A stretch of 60,764 nt of DNA from Candidatus Methylomirabilota bacterium (GTDB lineage Bacteria; Methylomirabilota; Methylomirabilia; Rokubacteriales; CSP1-6). The stretch lies in contig DASYVT010000008.1 in the NCBI GenBank assembly GCA_035936835.1, positions 1-60,764 on the forward strand, written 5' to 3'. Position numbers and translations under genes: made by a program. The notes under the pieces are model-generated. The model saw only the letters and a list, made by a program, of their open reading frames with translations, ran no database searches and was not told the DNA's origin. This document shows positions 19,365 to 27,424 of the stretch, in pieces; within the stretch, counting starts at the first letter, position 1; the number at the start of each line of letters is the position of its first letter.

Positions 19365-20435
19365 ATGGCCGCGGCGACCGCCACGATCCTCTTCCCCTCA
19401 GGCAACGTCACCGTCACGGGCGAGGCCGACGCGGAAGCGCTGTGGCTGGCGCCCGCCGAGCTCGCCAAGGCTGGGGGCTGGGAATTGAAGCCGGAAGGGC
19501 TCTGCCGCGGTTCGCTCTGCGTCCCGGTGCTGCCGGGAGCGTCGTGGGTGCGCGGCCGGGGCGCGGATGTACGCGTGGACGTCAGTGGGCTCTCGCGCCA
19601 CATGGGCCAGCCCGTGGCCGCGAGCCCCGAGTATTCCGCATGGTCCATCGGCGTAGCGGCCGAGGACGTGGCGGACCGGCTGCTGGCTCTCGACGCGCCC
19701 GACTTCACGCTTCCGGACCTCGACGGGCGGATGCACACGCTCTCGTCCTTCCGGGGCCGCAAGGTCTTCCTGCTCGCCTGGGCATCGTGGTGAGGGTGCC
19801 GCTTCGACCTGCCCGGGTGGCAGGCGCTGCACGCCCTACTCGAGCCCAAGGGCTTGACCGTCATCACGGTGGCGCTGGACAGCGCGGGCGCCGCCGCGGC
19901 CGGGGAGTTCATCCGCGCGGCCACGCCAACTCACCCGTCGCTGATCGACGCCCACTATGAGGTCGCCCGGGCCTACAACATGGTCAACGTGCCGACGGCC
20001 GTCTGGATCGATGAAGAGGGGCGCATCGTCCGCCCCAACGAAATGGCCTTCGCCGACAATCGCTGGATCGAGTACACGAAGTTCGACATGACGCGGTACC
20101 TGGACGCCGTGCGCGACTGGGCGGAGCGCGGCGCGCAGAGCCCGTACGCGCTCGCGGCGAAGGAGCGGCGCCGGCGCCTGCCGCTGCCGACCGCCGAGCA
20201 CGCGCTGGCGGCCGCCACCTTCCGCCTCGCCGAGCACCTCCACGAGACCGGTCACCCCGAGGCGGCCGTGCCTCTGTTCAAGCGCGCGCAGGCGCTGCAG
20301 CCGGAGTCGTGGTGCTTCAAGCGCCAGGCCTGGGCGCTGACCGACGCCGAGAAATTCTACGGCACGAATTTCCAGAAAGAGGTCGCAGCCCTCGCCGGCC
20401 GCCCGTACTACACCCCGCTCGATCTCGGAGGATAA
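19365..20435 (+). CDS. Redoxin/thioredoxin-like protein with in-frame UGA (putative selenoprotein)
   Basis: Read through one in-frame TGA (19791-19793), this is a 356-residue protein with predicted selenocysteine at residue 143. Residues 110-142 are a typical redoxin beginning (APDFTLPDLDG, LSSFRGRKVFLLAWASW). The codons after the TGA continue the same fold: GCRFDLPGWQALHALLEPKG, then LTVITVALDSAG and the cis-Pro-type segment MVNVPTAVWIDEEG. The UGA sits where the active-site Cys belongs (WASW-U-G-C). Residues 1-100 are an extra N-terminal domain with two Cys (about 47 and 52), and residues 265-310 look TPR-like. Codon use and frame are continuous on both sides, and no start codon with a Shine-Dalgarno sequence follows the TGA. 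It lies 6 nt after the aminopeptidase gene. Alternatives: nonsense mutation or base-call error. Confidence 0.78.
19791..19832 (+). promoter_or_regulatory. Putative bacterial SECIS element
   Basis: Directly after the TGA, CCTGCC (19808-19813) pairs with GGCAGG (19819-19824) around a five-base loop CGGGT. Below it, GTGC (19796-19799) can pair with GCAC (19829-19832). The apical loop lies 20 nt after the TGA and contains G residues, as in bacterial SECIS hairpins that bind SelB. Confidence 0.6.
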
Positions 20436-20439
20436 GCCG

Positions 20440-21291
20440 ATGAAGTACGGCATCGCGATGTTCCCGACGGACTATGCGATCCAGGCCGATGCGCTCGCGC
20501 GCGAGCTCGAGGCGCGCGGCTTCGAGTCGCTGTGGCTGCCCGAGCACACCCACATCCCGGTGAGCCGCAAGAGCCCGTGGCCCGGCGGCGCCGACCTGCC
20601 GCGCGAGTACTGGCACACCCTCGATCCATTCGTGGCCCTCGGCGCCGCCGCCGCGGTGACCAAGACCCTCATGCTCGGCACAGGCATCTGCCTCGTCATC
20701 GAGCGCGATCCCATCATGCTGGCCAAGGAAGTGGCGAGCCTCGACCACATCTCGCGCGGCCGCGTGCTCTTCGGGATCGGCGGAGGCTGGAACGCGGAGG
20801 AGATGGAGCACCACGGCACCCCGTTCGCCGAGCGCTGGAAGATCCTGCGCGAGCGGATCGCGGCCATGAAGGCGATCTGGACCCAGGATGAAGCCGAGTT
20901 CCACGGCAAGTACGTCAACTTCGACAAGCTGTGGTCCTACCCCAAGCCCGTCCAGAAGCCGTACCCGCCCATCCTCATGGGCGGCGCCGGCCCGCACGCG
21001 CGACAGCGCGCCGCGGACTTCGACGGCCACTGGATGCCCATCGGCGGCCGGACTTACAGCGAGCCGATCGCCGAGTCCATGGCGGACTTCCGCGCCCGGG
21101 CCCAGAAGGCCGGGCGCGACCCGTCGGCCGTAACCGTGTCGATCTTCGGCGTCCCGCCTGACGCGGACAAGCTGGGCGGGCTGCGCGACGCGGGCGTGGC
21201 GCGCGTGGTCTTCTTCGTCCCATCGGCCAGTGCGGACACGGTGCTGCCGCTCCTGGACGGGTACGCCGCCGTCGCGAAGAAGGTCGGCTGA
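20440..21291 (+). CDS. LLM-class F420/flavin-dependent oxidoreductase
   Basis: 283-residue luciferase-like TIM-barrel oxidoreductase, likely using F420 or FMN. Features: MKYGIAMFPTDYAI start, LARELEARGFESLWLPEHTHIP, the HTLDPFVALGAAAAVTKTLMLGTGI block, and GRVLFGIGGGWNAEEMEHHG, which is typical of the TIGR03619 group. The start has a GGAGG Shine-Dalgarno sequence and lies 4 nt after the stop of the putative selenoprotein gene, so the two are probably cotranscribed. Substrate unknown. Confidence 0.92.
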   Translation: MKYGIAMFPTDYAIQADALARELEARGFESLWLPEHTHIPVSRKSPWPGGADLPREYWHTLDPFVALGAAAAVTKTLMLGTGICLVIERDPIMLAKEVASLDHISRGRVLFGIGGGWNAEEMEHHGTPFAERWKILRERIAAMKAIWTQDEAEFHGKYVNFDKLWSYPKPVQKPYPPILMGGAGPHARQRAADFDGHWMPIGGRTYSEPIAESMADFRARAQKAGRDPSAVTVSIFGVPPDADKLGGLRDAGVARVVFFVPSASADTVLPLLDGYAAVAKKVG

Positions 21292-21304
21292 GCGTTACCG
21301 CGCT

Positions 21305-22513
21305 TCAGCCGCGCTGGCGCGACGTGAGCAGGAAGACCGCGAGCGCGCAGAGCCCCGCCGCGGCGAAGCCGAGCGTGGTGAGGTAGAGCGTCAGGTACGA
21401 ATGGGTGTGGTCGAAGATCGCGCCCGAGAGCCACGGTCCTGCCGCCCCTCCCAGACTGTTGCCGATGCCGATCAGGCCGAAGACCGGCCCGTAGTTCCGC
21501 GGCCCCGCGATGCGGCTCAGGAGGACTGAGACGATGGTCGCCCGGGAGCCGAGCGGCATGAAGAGGAACAGCACGTAGCCGTAGGCCAGGAGCCGCGCCG
21601 GCCAGGCTTCCATCGCGAGCAGGCAGAGCACGCCCAGCACCGACGAGCTGAACGAGACGAAGCCCGCGATCGGGGCGCCGAAGCGGTCCGCCGCCATGCC
21701 CGCCAGGATGCGGCCAAACGCGGCCAGCACGCCGCCGACCGCCAGCATCATGGATGTCTCCGCGACCGACATCCCGCGCGCGGGAAAGTACAGAGCGTGC
21801 TGTGTGATGGCGAGAAAGCCGAAGAGCGGCGGGACGCTGAAGAGCACCATGAGGCTCCAGAAGGGCGCGGACAGCACGATGGCGGCGACCGGCCGCTCCG
21901 CGGGGGTGACGCGGGCCGGGTCCACCGTGACGCTGCGCTCGCCGAGCCGCGAGGGGAGCACGCGCCAGGCCACGGGCACGAGCGCCACGAGCGCGGCGGC
22001 GTAGCAGCCGAAGGCCGTGCGCCAGCCGAAGCCGTCGATGATCCGCTGGGTCACGGGCCCCAGCACGAATGCCGCCATCGAGCCCGAGAAGGCGATGCCC
22101 ATGGCCACGCCGCGGCGCCGGCTGTACGTGTCCGCGAGCAGCGCGGCCTGGGTCGAGAGGCTCGTGAGCCCGAGGCCGATCCCGACCGCGATGCCCACCG
22201 AGGCGACGAAGACCGGCAGGGTAGGGGCGGCCGCGCCCAGCGCGAGACCGCAGGCGGCCGCCCCGAGCCCCGCCATGACGACGAGGCGAGGGTTGTGCCG
22301 CGCCACGAGCCAGCCGGCCAGCGGCCCCAGCACGGCTCCCCCCATCCAGACGAAGGACATGGGCGAGGCGGTCGCCGCGCGCGAGGCGTGGAATTCGGCG
22401 AGGAGCGAAGGGAGGAAGAGGACGTAGGTGTTTGGGAAGCCGGAGATCAGGAGCATGGTCATGAAAGCGAGCCACAGACGGGGGTTCGCCAGGCTCTCCG
22501 GCGGGCGGGTCAC
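21305..22513 (-). CDS. MFS transporter, OxlT/monocarboxylate-like
   Basis: 402-residue transporter with about 12 membrane helices. The first half contains the YVLFLPSLLAEFHASRAATASPMSF region and SLSTQAALLADTYSRRRGVAMGIAFSGS, both typical of the oxalate/formate and monocarboxylate-like group. The second half has FGRILAGMAADRFG. It starts at a GTG (22511-22513), with a perfect TATAAT on the same strand 6 nt upstream, so translation is probably leaderless. It converges on the LLM gene with a 13-nt gap. The substrate is likely a small organic acid, by family only. Confidence 0.88.
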   Translation of the reverse strand: MTRPPESLANPRLWLAFMTMLLISGFPNTYVLFLPSLLAEFHASRAATASPMSFVWMGGAVLGPLAGWLVARHNPRLVVMAGLGAAACGLALGAAAPTLPVFVASVGIAVGIGLGLTSLSTQAALLADTYSRRRGVAMGIAFSGSMAAFVLGPVTQRIIDGFGWRTAFGCYAAALVALVPVAWRVLPSRLGERSVTVDPARVTPAERPVAAIVLSAPFWSLMVLFSVPPLFGFLAITQHALYFPARGMSVAETSMMLAVGGVLAAFGRILAGMAADRFGAPIAGFVSFSSSVLGVLCLLAMEAWPARLLAYGYVLFLFMPLGSRATIVSVLLSRIAGPRNYGPVFGLIGIGNSLGGAAGPWLSGAIFDHTHSYLTLYLTTLGFAAAGLCALAVFLLTSRQRG

Positions 22514-22519
22514 CGGCGC

Positions 22520-22525
22520 ATTATA
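22520..22525 (-). promoter_or_regulatory. -10 box TATAAT of the MFS gene (leaderless)
   Basis: On the minus strand a consensus TATAAT ends 6 nt before the GTG start at 22513. No Shine-Dalgarno sequence fits in that space. Confidence 0.55.
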
Positions 22526-22581
22526 TGTTACGTTGCGGACGCGCTCCCTCTCTCCCCCTAACGTCGCTCCAGGAGGACGGC

Positions 22582-22893
22582 ATGGCAGATTCCGGCCACG
22601 TGATGCTGACGGTGCTGCTCCACCACGACCAGTCCAAGACCCTCGACGAGATCATGGCGCACCTGAAGAAGACGGGCTTCTACCGCGACTTCCCTCCGGA
22701 GGGCTCGGAGCTCGTGTCCTGGGTCGTGGCGATGTCGTTCGGCTTCGTCATCAACCTCAAGGTCGAGGCCGACAAGGTCCGAAGCGTCAACCGGTACATG
22801 GAGCAGAAGGCCTGGGGCGCCTTCCGCTACCAGGTCTTTCCGTCTTACGACTTCGCCCCCATCGCCGCTGATTTGAAGAAGCAGCATGGGTGA
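22582..22893 (+). CDS. Conserved-looking hypothetical protein (103 aa)
   Basis: Small soluble protein without a recognised domain. The pattern VMLTVLLHHDQ, a helix (TLDEIMAHLKKTGFYRDF), WVVAMSFGFVINLKVEADKVRSVNRYMEQKAWGAF and FRYQVFPSYDF suggests a ferredoxin-like alpha-beta fold of the YCII/ABM type. The ATG at 22582 has a clear AGGAGG 6 nt upstream. It sits 16 nt before the D-cysteine desulfhydrase-like gene. Function unknown. Confidence 0.75.
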   Translation: MADSGHVMLTVLLHHDQSKTLDEIMAHLKKTGFYRDFPPEGSELVSWVVAMSFGFVINLKVEADKVRSVNRYMEQKAWGAFRYQVFPSYDFAPIAADLKKQHG

Positions 22894-22909
22894 GTGATAG
22901 GATGAGCGT

Positions 22910-23899
22910 ATGAACGCCCCGGCGCGCATCGAGCTTGCCCTGGCGCCCACGCCCATCATGAAGCTCGAGCGCCTGTCGCGCCGTCTGGGCGTCGAGCTGT
23001 ACATGAAGCGCGACGACCTGACGGGCCTGCTGGAGTCCGGCAACAAGATCCGCAAGCTCGAGTTCCTGGTGGGCGACGCCCTGGCGCAGGGCGCCGACAC
23101 CCTTATCACCGTCGGCACGCTCCAGTCCAACTGCTGCCGCGCGGTCTCGGCCGTGGCCGCGCGGCTCGGGCTGCGGGCCGTCGTCGCGGTGAAGGGGGAG
23201 CGTCCCGCCGCCTACGACGGCAACCTCCTCCTGAACAGGATGCTTGGCGCCGAGGTCCGCTATCTCACCGACGAGGAGTTCAAGAGCTATCCCGTCGCCC
23301 TCGAGGCTATGGCCGAGGACGTCCGTCGCCGCGGCGGCAAGCCGTACATCATCCCCGAGAGCGGTTCCAACGAGATCGGCGCGTTGGGCTATCTCGAGTG
23401 CGCCGTCGAGCTGGCCGAGCAGATCAGCCACGGGGCCCCGCGATTCGACACGATCGCGGTCACGGCGTTCAGCGGCGGCAGCCAGGCGGGGCTCCTCATG
23501 GGCAAGCAGCTGGCGGGGCTGCCCTCCGAGATCGTCGGCGTGCCGATCGCGTTCTCGGCGGACCACGTTCGCAGCTACGTCGCCGAAACCATCAGCAAGG
23601 CCGTGGGCCGCTTCGGCTTCGCCATCGACGTGCCCAAGACTATCCACCTCCTCGACGGCTACCAGGGCGCGGGACGGACGGGGGTCGACGACGCCGAGCT
23701 CTCACTTCTGATCAGCCTGGCGCGCGAGGAGGGGGTCATGCTCGATCCCGTCTACACCGCCAAGGCCTTCGGCGGCCTCCTCGACACGCTCCAGCGCGAC
23801 CCCAAGGCGCTCGGCCAGCGTGTCTGCTTCATCCACACCGGCGGCATCTTCAGCCTCTTCCCGTTCCGAGAGTCGCTGACGCGCCTGCTCGATTCCTGA
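22910..23899 (+). CDS. D-cysteine desulfhydrase / ACC deaminase family PLP enzyme
   Basis: 329-residue fold-type II PLP enzyme. PLP-binding Lys46 lies in SGNKIRKLEF, followed by TLQSNCCRAVSAVAARLGL (substrate and phosphate contacts) and GSNEIGALGYLECAVEL. Family members deaminate D-cysteine or 1-aminocyclopropane-1-carboxylate. The ACC deaminase-specific residues cannot be confirmed by eye, so D-cysteine desulfhydrase is the safer label. The start lies 16 nt after the hypothetical gene, and an alpha/beta hydrolase gene begins 1 nt after its stop. Confidence 0.9.
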   Translation: MNAPARIELALAPTPIMKLERLSRRLGVELYMKRDDLTGLLESGNKIRKLEFLVGDALAQGADTLITVGTLQSNCCRAVSAVAARLGLRAVVAVKGERPAAYDGNLLLNRMLGAEVRYLTDEEFKSYPVALEAMAEDVRRRGGKPYIIPESGSNEIGALGYLECAVELAEQISHGAPRFDTIAVTAFSGGSQAGLLMGKQLAGLPSEIVGVPIAFSADHVRSYVAETISKAVGRFGFAIDVPKTIHLLDGYQGAGRTGVDDAELSLLISLAREEGVMLDPVYTAKAFGGLLDTLQRDPKALGQRVCFIHTGGIFSLFPFRESLTRLLDS

Positions 23900-23900
23900 C

Positions 23901-24749
23901 GTGTCCGAGATCCGGCTCAGAGGCGGCGACCTCGACGGGCTCCTGCTCCACTACCTCGAAGAGGGGCGGGGGCCGGCCACCGTGCTCGTCCATGGGCTCG
24001 GCGGGTTCGCCGAGTCGTGGCGCCACAACATCCCAGAGCTGGCGCGCCACGGACGGGTGATCGCGCTCGACCTGCCGGGCTTCGGCCGCTCGAGCAAGCC
24101 GCGGCGCGCGTACACCCTGGACTTCCTGGCCCAGGCGCTCGACGGGCTCCTCCGCGCGCTCGGCGTCGACACGGTGAGACTGGTCGGCCATTCGCTCGGA
24201 GGCGCCGTCGCCGCCCGCTTCGCCCTCGAGCACCCTGGGCGCGTGGAGCGGCTCGCCTTCCTGGGGGCGGCCGTGCCGGGCTTCCACCTGCGCCCGTCGT
24301 GGATCTACCGGACGCTGTCGCTGCCGGGACTGGGCGAGATGCTCTCGAGCCTGATCACTCCCGGCATCTGCGCGACGGCGCTCGAGCGCTGCTTCGCCCA
24401 CCCCGACGCCCAGGAGATCCGCTTCTTCGTCGAGCACGAATACGCGGCGCGCGCGTCCCGCCCCGGCCGCGCGGCCTATCTCTCGCTCCTGCGCTCGGCA
24501 AAGGGCGACTTCACGGTGGACGCGGACGCGTACCGCGCCGCTCTCTCGCGCCTGGGCCGGGGCGTGCTCGTGGTCCACGGGCGGGAGGACCGGGTCGTCC
24601 CGCTGGCTCACGCCCGGGAGGTCGCGGAGGGTCTCGGGGCCGCCCAGGCCAAGTGGCTCGACAGCTGCGGCCACTTTCCCCAGATCGAGCACCCAGCAGT
24701 CGTCAACGCCTACCTCCGCGACTTCCTCTTCGCCCCTGCCTCCCGCTAA
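23901..24749 (+). CDS. Alpha/beta-fold hydrolase
   Basis: 282-residue serine hydrolase. Nucleophile elbow GHSLGGA with S98, acid D230 (HGREDRVVP) and H258 (CGHFPQIEHP) make a complete triad. HGLGGFAESW supplies the oxyanion hole and LDLPGFGRSSKP follows strand 4. The GTG start at 23901 sits 1 nt after the preceding stop, so the gene is in one operon with the PLP enzyme. Esterase, C-C hydrolase or haloperoxidase-type activity cannot be told apart. Confidence 0.92.
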   Translation: MSEIRLRGGDLDGLLLHYLEEGRGPATVLVHGLGGFAESWRHNIPELARHGRVIALDLPGFGRSSKPRRAYTLDFLAQALDGLLRALGVDTVRLVGHSLGGAVAARFALEHPGRVERLAFLGAAVPGFHLRPSWIYRTLSLPGLGEMLSSLITPGICATALERCFAHPDAQEIRFFVEHEYAARASRPGRAAYLSLLRSAKGDFTVDADAYRAALSRLGRGVLVVHGREDRVVPLAHAREVAEGLGAAQAKWLDSCGHFPQIEHPAVVNAYLRDFLFAPASR

Positions 24750-24803
24750 CGTCACTACCGTCTGACTGGAGCGATTCACCTCGACGAGCGTGTCCGCACG
24801 TCA

Positions 24804-25017
24804 GGGGCCGGGACCGGGGGTGCCATCGGGAGCGAATCCGACGAGCCGTAGCGCGCCCCGAAGCGCAGGGCGACTCCGCCGCGCGAGCCGTCCCCGCGCA
24901 GCGGGGCGGCGAGCGCACCCCCGTCTCGGGGGATGGGGGGCAGGCGGAGGTGCCCGAGCGAGGTGGCGCGCGAGGCGAGGAGGTTGAGCGGACGAGGGCA
25001 CCCCCGGTCCCGGCCCC
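24804..25017. repeat. Gene-free element bounded by perfect 21-bp inverted repeats
   Basis: The 314-base gap between the hydrolase and the MBL gene (24750-25063) holds no credible ORF. Positions 24804-24824 and 24997-25017 are exact inverted copies of each other (left copy starts GGGGCCGGGACC). They enclose 172 nt rich in small palindromes, such as GGGCGACTCC-rich and CCCCGCGCAGCGGGG stretches. It could be a MITE-like element or a long structured terminator for the two convergent genes. Confidence 0.7.
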
Positions 25018-25063
25018 GGCCCAGCGCTGCAAGAATGACAACGGGACTACGGAACAGTAAGGA

Positions 25064-25828
25064 CTACAGCGTGTAGGTCTTGCCCTGCTCGAGGATGTGG
25101 ATGCGGGTGGAGTCGATCTTGGCGAGCTCTTCAGCGGTCTCCTGGTACAGCTGCGGCTTGACGTGGTAGACCCACACCGGCACGTCGGGCGGCGCCTTGT
25201 CGAGCTCGCGCTTCAGCATCTCCGGCGTCAGGTGCCCCGAGGCCTTCGCCAGGGCGTCCATGCGGCTCGGAAATGACGTTTCGACGATGACCGCCTTGAG
25301 CCCGCGCATCTCGCGCGCCGCCTGCCAGATCTTCCGCGTCGGCCCCGTGTCACCGCTGAAGACGAAGCCCGTCTCGCCGTCGTGGACGATGAAGCCCGAG
25401 GTCGGGACGGTGTGCTCCACCTCGATCGGCGTCACCCACAGCTCACCCACTCGCGCTTCGCCCTCTTCGGCCAAAGAGCGGAAGGCCAGCACCGGGTCCT
25501 TCGGGTTCGGTATGTTCGCAAAGTCGGGCCAGACGATGTCGTTGAAGACGTGGGTGCGGAGGCTGTCGAGCACCGGCCCGAGGCCGCAGGCCGTCACCCG
25601 TCGCTCCGGGGCGAGCATGGCCAGCGTGTCGGTGAGGTAGCACAGGCCGGCAATGTGGTCGAGATGGGCGTGGCTGATCAAGGCGTACTCGACCTCGACC
25701 TGCTCGGCGGCGGAGAGGGCTCCGCCGACCGTGCCTGCGTCCACCAGGACCCGATCGTCCACGAGGAGAGCCGACGGCCGCTGTCCCTGCCCCTCACTCC
25801 CGTACGAGCCGAGGACCTTGATCTTCAT
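25064..25828 (-). CDS. MBL-fold protein, class II cyclic nucleotide phosphodiesterase-like
   Basis: 254-residue metallo-beta-lactamase-fold protein. Metal ligands H53, H55, D57, H58 (SHAHLDHIAG), then EHTVPTSGF, SGDTGPT and VIVETSFP. The short strand order, the N-terminal GSYGSEGQGQRPSALLVDD (nearly identical in type to PDEase_II proteins such as CpdP/PDE1) and the late KPQ motif support a cyclic-nucleotide phosphodiesterase assignment. No cyclase lies nearby, so the cAMP role is inferred. It is divergent from the persulfide dioxygenase gene, with an AT-rich tandem repeat in between. Confidence 0.8.
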   Translation of the reverse strand: MKIKVLGSYGSEGQGQRPSALLVDDRVLVDAGTVGGALSAAEQVEVEYALISHAHLDHIAGLCYLTDTLAMLAPERRVTACGLGPVLDSLRTHVFNDIVWPDFANIPNPKDPVLAFRSLAEEGEARVGELWVTPIEVEHTVPTSGFIVHDGETGFVFSGDTGPTRKIWQAAREMRGLKAVIVETSFPSRMDALAKASGHLTPEMLKRELDKAPPDVPVWVYHVKPQLYQETAEELAKIDSTRIHILEQGKTYTL

Positions 25829-25880
25829 GCGACCGTCTTCATCCGACCCCTTGGGGGCCTCCGATCGGGTCGAGTTTAAA

Positions 25881-25908
25881 TCCGAGATTTTAGCTCCGCG
25901 ATTTTAGT
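25881..25908. repeat. Tandem 14-bp direct repeat in a divergent promoter region
   Basis: TCCGAGATTTTAGC and TCCGCGATTTTAGT are adjacent and share 12 of 14 bases. They form an AT-rich island between the PDE-II-like gene (minus) and the persulfide dioxygenase gene (plus). On the minus strand each unit contains TAAAAT, so they may be alternative -10 boxes or operator half-sites. Confidence 0.6.
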
Positions 25909-26002
25909 CTACCAGCGAACGGGCGGTCAAGCAGCGTGAGATCGGCGGGCCTCGAGCCCTTATCTTGGGCGGCCTTGCGAAACACGGAGCCCGTGTGGGA
26001 AG

Positions 26003-27424
26003 ATGCGAGCGATGATCTTCCAGCAGATCGTCAACGAGGACGCCGGCTGCATCGCCTACCTGATCGGGTGCGGCCAGGCGGGGGAGGCCCTCGTTGTGGA
26101 CCCCGGGCGGGACCGCGTGGACGACTACCTTGCTTGGGCGCGACGCAAGGACCTCAGCCTCACCCGCATCGTCGACACCCACATCCACGCCGACCACCTT
26201 TCGGGCAACCAGGCCCTGGCGGCGAAGACGGGCGCGCGCATCCACATCCATCCAGCAGCAGAGGCGGCTTTTCCTCATGCGCCGATCGTCCACGGGGACG
26301 AGATCAGGATCGGCACGGTGCGCGTCCAGGTTATCCACACGCCGGGACACACGCCTGACAGCGTCTGCCTCCTCGTGACCGACCTCTCGCGCGGCGAGGA
26401 TCCGTGGTTCGTCTTGACGGGCGACACGCTCTTCGTGGGCGACGTGGGACGGCCCGACTTCGGGGGCGAGCGCGCGGCCGCCAACCTCTACGAGAGCCTC
26501 ACGACCCGCGTGCTGACGCTGCCCGACAGCGTCGAGGTCTACCCGGCGCACGGCGCCGGATCTTCATGTGGCCGCGCCATGTCCTCCAAGCCCGGCTCCA
26601 CCATCGGCTTCGAGCGGCGGTTCAACCCGGCGCTCCAGGCCCGGACGGCCGACGCCTTCGTGAGCGCGCTCATGACCGGGCTGCCGCCCAAGCCGCCCGG
26701 CTTCGACCGCATCATCGCCAAGAACCGCTCGCAGGCGCTGCCATCGTCGGGTGATCCCGAGCCGCTGTCTGTCACTCAGGCGCGCGAGGCCATGGCCAAG
26801 GGCGCGGTCGTCCTCGACGTGCGCAGCCCCGCGGAATATGGAGAGGGGCACATTCCCGGCGCCATCAACGTGTGGATCGAGAGCAACCCCTTCGCGGCCC
26901 GCGTGGCGATGATGACGCCGCCCGATAGCCGCTTCGTGCTCCTGGCGACGGGGCCCTCGGACCTCACCCGCGCGGTGCAGGGGCTGGGGCGCGCCGGCAT
27001 GGACGACATCGCCGGGTATCTCCAGCGCGGGATGACGGACTGGAAGAGCGAGGGGTTGTCGGAGGAGCGGGTGCCGCAGATCACGGTGCACGATCTGGCG
27101 ACCATGCGCGAAGAGCGGCCCGAGCTCGTCGTGGTGGACGTGCGTGAGCCCTTCGAGTGGGATGAAGGCCACATCGCAGGCGCGGTTAACGTGCCCATGG
27201 GCCAGGCCGTCGAGCGCATGGGCGAGCTTCCCGCCGACCGCCCTAAGGCGGTGCTCTGCGCGGGCGGCCTCCGCTCGAGCTCGGTGATCAGCGCGTTCCT
27301 GCGGGCCGGCATGACCGACTGGTACAATGTAGCCGGCGGCATGCGCGAGTGGGTCAAGGCGGGGTATCCCGCGGTCACGTCCGCCCGCGGTCACGACCGA
27401 GAAGGAAGCCAGAACGAGGCATGA
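26003..27424 (+). CDS. Persulfide dioxygenase-rhodanese fusion (CstB-like)
   Basis: 473-residue sulfide-oxidation enzyme. Residues 1-240 form an ETHE1-type MBL domain with H60, H62, D64, H65 (THIHADHLSGN), TPGHTPDS and TGDTLFVGDVGRPDF; Cys189 lies in GAGSSCGRAMSS. A first rhodanese-like domain (about 255-345) has lost its active Cys (LLATGPSD where a CxxGxRS loop is expected). The second (about 360-455) keeps Cys419 (VLCAGGLRSS). This three-part plan matches CstB-like enzymes that oxidise persulfides and transfer sulfane sulfur to give thiosulfate. Start at 26003; the ATG at 26012 is an alternative. The stop overlaps the corrinoid protein start (ATGA). Confidence 0.9.
   Translation: MRAMIFQQIVNEDAGCIAYLIGCGQAGEALVVDPGRDRVDDYLAWARRKDLSLTRIVDTHIHADHLSGNQALAAKTGARIHIHPAAEAAFPHAPIVHGDEIRIGTVRVQVIHTPGHTPDSVCLLVTDLSRGEDPWFVLTGDTLFVGDVGRPDFGGERAAANLYESLTTRVLTLPDSVEVYPAHGAGSSCGRAMSSKPGSTIGFERRFNPALQARTADAFVSALMTGLPPKPPGFDRIIAKNRSQALPSSGDPEPLSVTQAREAMAKGAVVLDVRSPAEYGEGHIPGAINVWIESNPFAARVAMMTPPDSRFVLLATGPSDLTRAVQGLGRAGMDDIAGYLQRGMTDWKSEGLSEERVPQITVHDLATMREERPELVVVDVREPFEWDEGHIAGAVNVPMGQAVERMGELPADRPKAVLCAGGLRSSSVISAFLRAGMTDWYNVAGGMREWVKAGYPAVTSARGHDREGSQNEA

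Noticed and set aside
19791-19793. TGA as an ordinary stop with a second gene starting at TTG 19854
   Set aside because: The codons between 19794 and 19853 continue the redoxin domain, the TTG has no Shine-Dalgarno sequence, and the downstream piece alone would lack the first half of the fold.
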